The notes beneath the pieces were generated by a model, which ran no database searches, was not told where the DNA came from, and saw only the letters and a list, made by a program, of their open reading frames with translations. From assembly GCF_002993325.1 (NCBI RefSeq), contig NZ_PVNO01000029.1, positions 62,001 through 126,000 on the forward strand: a stretch of DNA of 64,000 bases, written 5' to 3'. Both the position numbers and the translations under genes were made by a program. Of the stretch, positions 45,387-53,564 are shown piece by piece. This stretch comes from Alteromonas gracilis (lineage in GTDB: Bacteria > Pseudomonadota > Gammaproteobacteria > Enterobacterales > Alteromonadaceae). Each line of letters opens with the position of its first letter. Positions within the stretch are counted from its first letter, which is position 1.

Positions 45387-45674
45387 ATGGCAATTGTAAG
45401 CTTCCTACATCATGAGCTACTTGAAATGTGGCTCTCAGATTACGATGAATGGCTTCCGTTAGCATATCGTCATGAGGTCTGGAATGCTTTGTTCGATTTG
45501 GACGCTGCATCACAAATATCTGATTTGCTAGATATCGGCGCACTAAGATCCGAAGAAAGCGCTCTTTGGTATGTGACTATCACGGTGAATAGCGTAGAGC
45601 CTTGTGGAGCGGTAACTTGTTATTTTAATGATGGTGACTGTTTCAGTCTTGATTTCAGAGAATACAATCCATGA
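45387..45674 (+). CDS. higB: HigB-type toxin (plasmid-maintenance killer family)
   Basis: This 95-residue RelE-fold protein is like HigB-1. The typical order is present in divergent form: AIVSFLHHELLEMWL, an Ala/Leu helix (EVWNALFDLDAASQISDL), then WYVTITVN, ITFEFKDGDAY-type region as VTCYFNDGDCFSLDF. The usual HPLKG segment before the Trp is shortened to RSEESALWY. Toxin-first order and a 4-base overlap with the downstream antitoxin fit HigBA. In the family such toxins cleave ribosome-bound mRNA. Confidence 0.72.
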   Translation: MAIVSFLHHELLEMWLSDYDEWLPLAYRHEVWNALFDLDAASQISDLLDIGALRSEESALWYVTITVNSVEPCGAVTCYFNDGDCFSLDFREYNP

Positions 45675-46030
45675 AACAAAGTATGCACATAGGTATTGAA
45701 TACAAAGGTAACCAGGGCAATGCAATAATTGATGCCGGAGAACGAGCGTCAAGACCTGAACATCTCAAGAGGCCTCATCCCGGTGAAGTGTTTAAACGTC
45801 GGTGTATGTCTAAATCACCGTTGAAACAAACCGAGATTGCGCAATGTCTAGAAATTTCGACTAAACATTTATCGCGATTTGTTAACGGGCATTCAAATCT
45901 AACTATTGAATTTGCTCGCAAGCTAGAAGCCGTGAGCGGAATAAGTGCTCAGGCCTGGATGCATTACCAAGTTGCCTACGATTTGTACAGAACAGCAAAT
46001 AATAAACCCAGTTTAAAATCAATTTACTAA
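45671..46030 (+). CDS. higA: HigA-type antitoxin
   Basis: This 119-residue protein contains the HigA signature HPGEVFKRRCMSKSPLKQTE followed by IAQCLEISTKHLSRFVNGHS and FARKLEAVSGISAQAWMHYQ. This is an XRE-type helix-turn-helix used both to neutralise the toxin and to repress the operon. It has about 35 extra N-terminal residues. It overlaps higB by 4 bases. Confidence 0.87.
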   Translation: MKQSMHIGIEYKGNQGNAIIDAGERASRPEHLKRPHPGEVFKRRCMSKSPLKQTEIAQCLEISTKHLSRFVNGHSNLTIEFARKLEAVSGISAQAWMHYQVAYDLYRTANNKPSLKSIY

Positions 46031-46354
46031 ACCAAAACTCAGCTAACTGGCTTATCGCCATGACGGCAAGAGGGGGACTAAAAAAATTTCAGTGTCGCGT
46101 AAATTGAAGCAGTTCGCTTAGCACGGCAACAACATTTGCGTTTCCAGCGAAGTAATTTGTTAAATCCAATATGCCCAAACAACACGCAATCTTTTACTTT
46201 AAATACTGTTATACTGTGCATCAATTAACCACCTGAACCAAATTCGGTTCGAGTGTCTAAAAATTCATATTCCAACGTTTTCTCTGGCGCTTCATAAATA
46301 AAAGCCGCAAATAAAAACGTTTTGAGCGAAATACAAAAGGTAAATTTAAAATAC
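46031..46354 (+). other. Upstream region of rnr
   Basis: No gene is supported in these ~320 bases. They lie between the HigBA locus and rnr and contain TATACT near 46211 as a possible -10. The frame upstream of 46355 continues to a TTG at 46322 but does not look like RNase R. Confidence 0.4.
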
Positions 46355-48772
46355 ATGAGTGACGATCCGCATTATCAGCGCGAGAAAGAGAAGTACGACA
46401 ATCCGGTAGCTAGCCGGGAATATTTAATGAGCTTATTAAAAGAGCACGACAACCCGTTGTCGTTTCTTGATATCTGTAATTTGGTGAATGCGTTCGACGA
46501 AGAAGCGCGTATTGGTATTCAGCGTCGCTTACGTGCTATGGAGCGCGAGGGGCAGGTACAGTTCACCAAACAGAAGAAATACATACTTCAAAACCGTGAT
46601 GAAATAATTAAAGGTCGTATTATCGGCCACAGAGATGGTTTTGGCTTTCTACGTCCGGAAGATAAAAGCGGTGACTTATTTATAAGTGCAGGGCAAATGA
46701 ATTTGTTCCTTCACGATGATGTTGTAGAAGCGCGAGTGAGCGGTACTGATCGCCGCGGTAGAAAAGAAGCCTTTATTACTCAAGTCATAGAGCCTCGTAG
46801 CGAACCTATTGTGGGTCGTTACTTTGTAGAGCAAGGTTTTGGCATGGTTGTGCCAGATGACAGCCGCTTGCAGCACGAAATTGTCATCCCGCCCGAAAGT
46901 ACACATGGTGCCCGCATGGGGCAGGTGGTTGTGGTAGAACTTACTCAGCGCCCCCGTCGCAAAATGAACCCAGTGGGAAAAATTGTTGAAGTACTTGGCG
47001 AGCACATGGCGCCAGGTATGGAAATCGAAATGGCCCTTCGCACGTTTGATATCCCGCATCAGTGGCCAAACGGCGTTACTAAGCAAGTGGAAAAGCTTAC
47101 CGATCAAGTGCCTGATGAAGCCAAAGAAGGGCGTATGGATTTGCGCCAGCTTCCGCTGGTGACTATTGACGGTGAAGACGCCCGAGATTTTGATGACGCT
47201 GTTTATTGCGAACCTCTCGATGATGGAGGCTGGCAGCTTTGGGTAGCCATTGCTGATGTGAGCCACTACGTGCGCACCGGCACAGCCCTTGATGATGAAG
47301 CGCAGCAGCGCGGTAACTCAGTGTATTTCCCTGATCAAGTCATCCCCATGTTACCTGAGGTGCTGTCGAACGGACTGTGTTCACTGAACCCTGAAGTTGA
47401 CCGCCTGTGTATGGTGTGTGAAATGACCATCAGCGCCCAAGGGAAACTAGAAGAGTTTCAGTTCTATGAAGCAGTGATGAACTCTCATGCCCGTCTTACC
47501 TATAACAAGGTATGGGGTATTCTACAAGGTGACAAAGAGCTGCATCAGCGCTACGAGCCACACGTGCCTCACCTTCGTAACCTACACGACCTTTATCGCG
47601 CTCTCAAAAAGGCCCGCGCCAAACGTGGTGCCATTGAATTTGAAACCCAAGAAGTGAAATTCGTCTTCAATGCCCAGCGCAAAATTGAAAATATCGTGCC
47701 GCTAGTACGTAACGATGCGCACAAGCTTATTGAAGAGTGCATGATCATGGCGAACGTAAGTGCGGCCTTGATGCTAGAAAAGCATGAAGCGCCAGCGCTA
47801 TACCGAGTGCACGATAAGCCCGATGCTGACAGGCTAACTGCATTTACCAGCTACTTAAGTGAAATAGGCATTCCGCATCGCATTGTTGAAGATGCAGAGC
47901 CTGCAGCGTTTACCGATGTGGTGCTTAAAACCCGTGGCCGCGTAGACGAAGAACTTATTCAAACCATGTTGCTGCGTTCAATGAAGCAGGCGGTATACGA
48001 TGGTGACAACGTGGGTCACTTTGGTTTGGCCCTTGAGGCTTATGCGCACTTTACGTCACCAATACGTCGCTACCCTGATTTAGTGGTACACCGAGCGCTT
48101 AAAGGAATTATCGCTAAACAGAAGGGCAAAAACGCAGTAAGTGGTGCGAAAAACTATACCGTTGAGGAAATAGAGCAGCTAGGCGAGCAGTGTTCAATGA
48201 CCGAGCGACGCGCCGATGATGCAACCCGCGATGTTGCCGACTGGCTGAAATGTGAGTTTATGCTCGATCACGTTGGCGATACCTTTGAAGGTGTAGTGAG
48301 CTCAGTGACAAACTTTGGTTTATTCGTTCGCTTAACGGAATACCATATCGACGGCTTGGTGCACATTACATCGCTAGATGATGACTACTATCATTACGAC
48401 GATGTAAAACAAGCGCTCGTTGGCGAGTCAGGCCACGGCCAGTTTAGGCTAGGTGATACGGTAGAAGTCACGGTTGCTGCGGTTAATCTTGATGAAAGAA
48501 AGATTGATTTATTGCTCGATAAGTCTATGCTGCGCTCCGCCAAAGGCAAGAAGGTTAAAGTGAAATCAGCGAAAAAAGCTGCTGATAAACCTACTCGCTT
48601 TGATAATAAGCCTCGCTCTGACAAAGGCTCGCGCTCTGACAAGAAAGGCAGCAAGGGTAAAGGCGGGTCAAACTCGTCCAGTCGTAGCGGTGGAAAGTCG
48701 TCAAGTCGCGGTGGCGCAAAAGGCGGTAGCAGCGGCAAAACATTGTCATTGAATAAAAGAGGTAAGCGTTAA
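46355..48772 (+). CDS. rnr: Ribonuclease R
   Basis: This 805-residue 3'-5' exoribonuclease degrades structured RNA and acts in RNA quality control. It has an N-terminal helix-turn-helix and cold-shock domains (GRIIGHRDGFGFLRPE), then the RNB catalytic domain with TIDGEDARDFDDAVYCE (catalytic Asp cluster) and PIRRYPDLVVHRALKG. An S1 domain follows (DTFEGVVSSVTNFGLFVRL). The last ~70 residues are a low-complexity Lys/Ser/Gly/Arg tail, as in other RNase R proteins. The ATG at 46355 (MSDDPHYQREKEKYDNPVAS) matches the E. coli N-terminus; the upstream TTG at 46322 does not. rlmB starts directly after the stop. Confidence 0.96.
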   Translation: MSDDPHYQREKEKYDNPVASREYLMSLLKEHDNPLSFLDICNLVNAFDEEARIGIQRRLRAMEREGQVQFTKQKKYILQNRDEIIKGRIIGHRDGFGFLRPEDKSGDLFISAGQMNLFLHDDVVEARVSGTDRRGRKEAFITQVIEPRSEPIVGRYFVEQGFGMVVPDDSRLQHEIVIPPESTHGARMGQVVVVELTQRPRRKMNPVGKIVEVLGEHMAPGMEIEMALRTFDIPHQWPNGVTKQVEKLTDQVPDEAKEGRMDLRQLPLVTIDGEDARDFDDAVYCEPLDDGGWQLWVAIADVSHYVRTGTALDDEAQQRGNSVYFPDQVIPMLPEVLSNGLCSLNPEVDRLCMVCEMTISAQGKLEEFQFYEAVMNSHARLTYNKVWGILQGDKELHQRYEPHVPHLRNLHDLYRALKKARAKRGAIEFETQEVKFVFNAQRKIENIVPLVRNDAHKLIEECMIMANVSAALMLEKHEAPALYRVHDKPDADRLTAFTSYLSEIGIPHRIVEDAEPAAFTDVVLKTRGRVDEELIQTMLLRSMKQAVYDGDNVGHFGLALEAYAHFTSPIRRYPDLVVHRALKGIIAKQKGKNAVSGAKNYTVEEIEQLGEQCSMTERRADDATRDVADWLKCEFMLDHVGDTFEGVVSSVTNFGLFVRLTEYHIDGLVHITSLDDDYYHYDDVKQALVGESGHGQFRLGDTVEVTVAAVNLDERKIDLLLDKSMLRSAKGKKVKVKSAKKAADKPTRFDNKPRSDKGSRSDKKGSKGKGGSNSSSRSGGKSSSRGGAKGGSSGKTLSLNKRGKR

Positions 48773-49513
48773 ATGGCGCAGCAAGAATGGTTATACGGGT
48801 TACATGCTATGCAGTCGGTACTTGAAAAAGAGCCAGAGCGTGTAATGGAAGTGTGGGTGCTAAAAGGGCGTAACGATGAACGCTTAACCAACATTGTTAA
48901 CCAAGCACGACGTTTTGGCATTTCAGTTCAATTTAGTCAGCGCAAAGCGCTAGACGATAAAGTGAATGGCGAACAGCACCAAGGTGTCGTGGCAAAAGCA
49001 AAGCCAGCCCGTGTACTAGATGAAGCCGACTTAGATAAGATTCTGGCAAACGAGGCGCAGCCGCTTATTTTAGTGTTAGATGGTATCACTGACCCACATA
49101 ACCTGGGCGCTTGCTTGCGTACCGCCGATGGTGCAGGTGTTCACGCAGTCGTCGTACCTAAAGATAATTCAGCAAGCCTGAATGGTACGGTGAGAAAAGT
49201 GGCCTGTGGTGCAGCGGAAGTCGTGCCCCTCATCCAAATCACAAACTTAGCTAGAACGTTAAAACATCTTCAAGATAAGGGACTGTGGATTATAGGTACA
49301 GCAGGTGAGACCGACAAAACCCTTTATGACGTTGATCTAAAAGGCCCGACCGCGCTGGTAATGGGCGCTGAAGGTAAGGGAATGCGTCGATTGACCAAGG
49401 AAACTTGTGATGAACTGGTTAAATTGCCAATGGCAGGCAGCGTAACCAGTCTTAACGTATCGGTGGCTACTGGTGTTTGTCTATACGAGATAGTCAGGCA
49501 GCGCAGTTTGTAG
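48773..49513 (+). CDS. rlmB: 23S rRNA (guanosine-2251-2'-O)-methyltransferase
   Basis: This 246-residue SpoU-family enzyme methylates the ribose of G2251 in 23S rRNA. It has an N-terminal substrate-binding domain ([18 protein letters not shown]) and a knotted SAM domain with [38 protein letters not shown] and [17 protein letters not shown]. It begins at the base following the rnr stop, the same gene pair as in E. coli. Confidence 0.96.
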   Translation: MAQQEWLYGLHAMQSVLEKEPERVMEVWVLKGRNDERLTNIVNQARRFGISVQFSQRKALDDKVNGEQHQGVVAKAKPARVLDEADLDKILANEAQPLILVLDGITDPHNLGACLRTADGAGVHAVVVPKDNSASLNGTVRKVACGAAEVVPLIQITNLARTLKHLQDKGLWIIGTAGETDKTLYDVDLKGPTALVMGAEGKGMRRLTKETCDELVKLPMAGSVTSLNVSVATGVCLYEIVRQRSL

Positions 49514-49571
49514 GGCTATATGAATGCTGTTGCGTCGATAGTTAAGCGCAAGAGCACATAAAAAATTTAGA

Positions 49572-49600
49572 AGGCGCGCAGAACGAGTTTTTGTGCGCCT
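49572..49600 (+). terminator. Terminator of rnr-rlmB
   Basis: AGGCGCGCA pairs with TGTGCGCCT (one G-U) around an 11-nt loop and is followed by TTTTCGTTTC. Confidence 0.8.
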
Positions 49601-50084
49601 TTTTCGTTTCTGGTTTTCTCAATAAAAAAATCACCCTCCTAACGCGAAAGGTATAGTTTTTAGGCTTCACTGAATAGCATTTAATATTTTGTTACACTTC
49701 TAATTGTAAAATAAATGTTAATTATGGAATTTCATTCCTAATATGAATTCGCTCATAGCGTTTGATTAGAGTGGCTTGCGTACATTAAGGGGGTTTTCTG
49801 CCCACATTTAAAGGTATGAAAAATACTCACCAAGGTTGAGGTATTATACTCAACGTATTGATTAACCAACTAATATGAGCTCTGCGAATAAGCTGGCGCA
49901 CATGCTTATTTGCATACCTGACAAACGGGTAGGTCGTTGCAACGCTGTTGCGTCGGTTGTCATGGATGAGCTTTTCGTATGAGGTAATGGTTATACCTGT
50001 ATGTCATTTAATAACAAATAGCTTCAAAAGCACGGACAAAAACAGTGCTGAAGTTAATAAGACAGATAAAACAGGAAATAAATT
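49601..50084 (+). promoter_or_regulatory. Upstream region and structured leader of the S8 protease gene
   Basis: No gene is seen in these ~480 bases. A promoter-like TATACT (49845-49850) sits inside an inverted repeat TTGAG...CTCAA (49836-49853). Downstream, CCTGACAA (49917-49924) pairs with TTGTCATGG (49957-49965) around a hairpin GCAAC-GCT-GTTGC (49939-49951). If transcription starts near 49857, this would be part of a ~230-nt leader. The 12-mer GCTGTTGCGTCG in it (49944-49955) also occurs at 49526-49537. A regulatory role is suspected, not shown. Confidence 0.4.
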
Positions 50085-51764
50085 TTGAACTCAAAATTAA
50101 ATAAGAAACACACATGTCTAACTGCAGCTGCTTTAGCTGTATCACTTGGTTTAACAGGTAACTCTGCAATGGCTGCCGGCGAAGGCCTGGTAAAAGTCAA
50201 AGAGAAACCACAAACCGTAGAACAAGCATTAGGTAAACGCCTAACCGTCGATCGTTTAGTTACCGCAGGGCCACAGCGCTACATCGTTAAGTTTAAAGAT
50301 GAGATGCAAAGCGAGTCGATTGAGGTTATTTCTTCAAGCGACAAACTGAACGGCAATAAACTTAAAAGCGCGAAGACTAAAGGTAAAAAACCTTTCGACA
50401 TTGCTGCGGCAAAATCTGAAGTCAGAAAAGCAGGTGGCGCTATCAAGAAAGAGCTGAAAAAGCAAAAAATGGTAGCGGCTACCATGAGCAAATCAGCGCT
50501 GAACAAGCTTCGCAATAACCCTAACGTAGAAAGTATTGAGGTGGACGTACTTCGTAAGCCAATGGCGCAAACAACCCCTTACGGGTATACCATGGTTCAG
50601 GCCAACCAGTTCGGCCAGTCAGACACCGCTGCCCGCAAAGTCTGTATCATCGACACAGGTTACAATTTGGGTCACCCAGATTTGCCAGGTACTAACGATG
50701 GTGTAACAGGCCAGGCAAACAACAGTGCAGTAGGTAATTGGTATAACGATGGCAACGGTCACGGTACTCACGTAGCGGGAACGATAGCGGCATACGACAA
50801 CAATGAAGGTGTGGTTGGTGTATATCCAGGTGTTAACATGCATATCGTTAAAATTTTTAACGATAATGGCCAATGGACGTATGCGTCAGATCTTATCGAT
50901 GCCATCTCTCAGTGTCAGGATGCCGGCTCTAATGTTGTGAACATGAGCTTAGGTGGGGGCAGCGCTTCTACTACCGAGCGCAACGCTATGCAAAGCTTCA
51001 CCGATGCTGGCATGCTGTTAGTTGCAGCCGCAGGTAACGATGGTAATAGCGCCAAATCTTATCCAGCATCTTACGATGCCGTTATGTCAGTAGCAGCGGT
51101 TGACTCAAATGAAAACCGTGCAAGCTACAGCCAGTATAACGACCAAGTAGAAATCGCAGCGCCAGGTAGTGCGGTTCAATCGACCTACCCAACAAATACG
51201 TACGCAGCACTTAGCGGTACTTCAATGGCAACGCCGCACGTCGCTGGTGGTGCAGCTCTGGTATGGAGTTATTTCCCGCAGTGTACAAACAATGAAATCA
51301 GAAGTGCGCTTAATGCGACAGCAGAAGATAAAGGTAGTGCAGGTCGAGATAACTTCTATGGTCACGGTTTAATGCAGCTCGCCGACGCTTACAACTATCT
51401 TAATACTAACGGTTGTGCCGGTGGTAGCGGTGGCGGTGATAACGGAACTGACCCTGGTGTAGAGCCGGTATCGGGTCAGTTAACTAACCTGTCTGGAACG
51501 CGCAGAAACTGGGACCGCTACACATGGACAATTCCTGAAGGTGTGACGCGAATGACAATTCAAACTTCTGGTGGTTCTGGCGATGCAGACCTTTACGTGA
51601 AGTTTGGCTCTCAACCAGAGACAAGTGACTTTGATTGTCGCCCCTACCAAAATGGTAACAACGAAGTGTGCACCTTTGATGCGCCAGCATCCGGAACCTG
51701 GCATATTGGAATCCGTGCCTATTCTTCGTATAGCGGTGTAACGCTTTCTTACTCTTACGAGTAG
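50085..51764 (+). CDS. Secreted S8 subtilisin-type protease with PPC domain
   Basis: This 559-residue extracellular serine protease has a signal peptide (ending NSAMAAGE) and an I9-like inhibitor propeptide (PQRYIVKFKDEMQ ... NPNVESIEVDVL). The catalytic domain has Asp in VCIIDTGYNLGHPDL (~189), His in GNGHGTHVAGTIA (~229) and Ser in LSGTSMATPHVAGG (~381). A Gly-rich linker leads to a C-terminal pre-peptidase domain (GDADLYVKFG, CTFDAPASGTWHIGI), normally removed on secretion. The start is TTG at 50085, preceded by AGGAAA. It is one transcript with its own terminator. Confidence 0.94.
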   Translation: MNSKLNKKHTCLTAAALAVSLGLTGNSAMAAGEGLVKVKEKPQTVEQALGKRLTVDRLVTAGPQRYIVKFKDEMQSESIEVISSSDKLNGNKLKSAKTKGKKPFDIAAAKSEVRKAGGAIKKELKKQKMVAATMSKSALNKLRNNPNVESIEVDVLRKPMAQTTPYGYTMVQANQFGQSDTAARKVCIIDTGYNLGHPDLPGTNDGVTGQANNSAVGNWYNDGNGHGTHVAGTIAAYDNNEGVVGVYPGVNMHIVKIFNDNGQWTYASDLIDAISQCQDAGSNVVNMSLGGGSASTTERNAMQSFTDAGMLLVAAAGNDGNSAKSYPASYDAVMSVAAVDSNENRASYSQYNDQVEIAAPGSAVQSTYPTNTYAALSGTSMATPHVAGGAALVWSYFPQCTNNEIRSALNATAEDKGSAGRDNFYGHGLMQLADAYNYLNTNGCAGGSGGGDNGTDPGVEPVSGQLTNLSGTRRNWDRYTWTIPEGVTRMTIQTSGGSGDADLYVKFGSQPETSDFDCRPYQNGNNEVCTFDAPASGTWHIGIRAYSSYSGVTLSYSYE

Positions 51765-51793
51765 TTACTTCGGTCTTCCCAACGACAACTTTT

Positions 51794-51813
51794 AAGCCTG
51801 CGTTTGCAGGCTT
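51794..51813 (+). terminator. Terminator of the S8 protease gene
   Basis: A perfect AAGCCTGC / GCAGGCTT stem with a 4-nt loop is followed by a long T-rich tract. Confidence 0.92.
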
Positions 51814-52040
51814 TTTTATTTTTTATAAAAGGTTATTGCACCTAATTTTCTGCATAAAACGGCCAACGTTTTATAAAGATATGTCAGCTTTGCAAAGATA
51901 GCGTAAAGCCAAGAACTAATCCCATCTAAGACAGCCATATCGCTGTATTGTGCGTGCCCATAAAGCACTTCAACTGTGCCTATTCCGTTGGACACTAGCA
52001 CTCATCCAACAAAAGAAAAATTTTAAAGGACATTCAATTT

Positions 52041-53435
52041 ATGCAATTGACCTCTCATTCTTTGCTTACTGGAACCTGGTTCCGCACACTGGCAATGGGA
52101 TTTACTGCCCTCGTGGGGCTTACTGCGTGTGGTGGCTCAGACAGCACCAGTTCAGATTACTCTTATGCTTATCTTCAGTTTTACAATGCGTCTCCTAATG
52201 GCGCGAATGTGGAAATGCGGGAAGTAGATGGAGACAGCTTTGGCTCAGCGCAATTTGGTGACACAACGTCAATGTATTCAATGGATGATGGTGAGCTAGA
52301 GCTCGAATTCATACGCACAGATGCAAACGATCAGGAAGTCTTTATAGACACCGTAGCGGTAGATCTTAAAGAAGGATATAAAACTATCGTGGTGATGAGT
52401 GGCGACTTTAGCTCACCAATGTTTACGACCTATTCATATGAACGTGAGACAATGGAAGACCACTTTCGTTTATTCGGCTTATCAGTAGCAGTGGATGGTG
52501 CATCTTATGACTTTTATATGAGTGAGTCTGGCGATCCATTCGAGGCTGCAAACTATCTTGGTACGGTAACAACATCAGATATGCTTGAGTTTGAATACTG
52601 GGATAAAGATGACGACAGCGACTATTTCGATGAAGGTGAATACACCATTTATCTTACCGAGCCTGGCAGTGATGAGGTTTTGTTCGAGTCGCAAACCCTT
52701 GATTTCGTTTACGAGACAGAATACGTAATGACGCTTCGTGATGTAAGCGGGGCGATCCAGGACGGGCTTGTTGTTGACACCATACTAAATTCTTCAACAG
52801 TGACGGCGCTTACCGATGTTGAAGCCGACTCTCAGTATCGTATCTACAACTCAACCAACCTTGATACCCCGCTTCAAGTGACCTTTGGCGGTAATACCGA
52901 CGAAGAGGACGTAAGCTTCACATTGGCCGCTGGTGAATTATCAGAGTTTAGTGCAATTCGCTACGGCGACTACCGCGTAACAGTTACCGACCCTTCTGGC
53001 ACAGTATCGGGACTTAGCAACAAACTTATTACACTTAATCAAGGTGAAAGTAAGGCGGTATTGATTTACAACACCAACGAAATTCTTGGCGCAGCAACAT
53101 TTGTAGAAAGCGGTTTGCCTCAGGCATACGATAAAACCGTAAACTTTATTAACCTTGTTAGTGATTTTGACGATGTTGATTTTTACTTAGTTCGAAATGA
53201 TGAAACCATCGACACTGCCGAATATGATGTACAGAATCTAGAATTTGCAGAGAGCACCAGCGAAGTTTTGCCCTCTGATTATTACGAAGTGATCGCCGTC
53301 TATGAGGATGGGAATGAAGAGCAAGTGCTGCTTGATAGAACAGCGTTATTTGGTTTCACCGAGGAAGAGAATTACATCGTGACGGTCGAACCTGCAGACA
53401 CACCTACTGGCTATGAAATAAACATTCTTTATTAA
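52041..53435 (+). CDS. DUF4397-like exported lipoprotein
   Basis: This 464-residue protein has a hydrophobic N-terminus ending in a lipobox (LTAC, Cys30) followed by GGSDSTSSD, so it is probably a lipoprotein. The rest consists of acidic beta-rich domains with the DUF4397 look: YAYLQFYNASPNGANVEM near the start, YRIYNSTNLDTPLQVTFGG in the middle, and VNFINLVSDFDDVDFYLV later. About four such units repeat with weak similarity. The function is unknown; adhesion or surface roles are guesses. It follows the protease after ~275 bases and its terminator, so it is a separate transcript. Confidence 0.75.
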   Translation: MQLTSHSLLTGTWFRTLAMGFTALVGLTACGGSDSTSSDYSYAYLQFYNASPNGANVEMREVDGDSFGSAQFGDTTSMYSMDDGELELEFIRTDANDQEVFIDTVAVDLKEGYKTIVVMSGDFSSPMFTTYSYERETMEDHFRLFGLSVAVDGASYDFYMSESGDPFEAANYLGTVTTSDMLEFEYWDKDDDSDYFDEGEYTIYLTEPGSDEVLFESQTLDFVYETEYVMTLRDVSGAIQDGLVVDTILNSSTVTALTDVEADSQYRIYNSTNLDTPLQVTFGGNTDEEDVSFTLAAGELSEFSAIRYGDYRVTVTDPSGTVSGLSNKLITLNQGESKAVLIYNTNEILGAATFVESGLPQAYDKTVNFINLVSDFDDVDFYLVRNDETIDTAEYDVQNLEFAESTSEVLPSDYYEVIAVYEDGNEEQVLLDRTALFGFTEEENYIVTVEPADTPTGYEINILY

Positions 53436-53506
53436 TGAGTTAGTGTCGTAATTAGACTAATTGATAAGGTCTAAAACTTTCAATTATTGAAATCTCTTTT
53501 ACGTTT

Positions 53507-53537
53507 AAAAGGTCGACATATTATATGTCGGCCTTTT
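53507..53537 (+). terminator. Terminator of the DUF4397-like gene
   Basis: AAAAGGTCGACATA pairs with TATGTCGGCCTTTT (one mismatch) and is followed by TAATTG with T enrichment in the arm. Confidence 0.75.
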
Positions 53538-53564
53538 TAATTGCTGACGTTGGCTGGGAAGCAC

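Noticed and set aside
45265..45543. 92-residue minus-strand frame overlapping higB
   Set aside because: Antisense to a gene with clear toxin features and a downstream antitoxin overlap.
46676..47266. 196-residue minus-strand frame inside rnr
   Set aside because: Long only because the rnr codons avoid stops on the opposite strand; no family or start signals.
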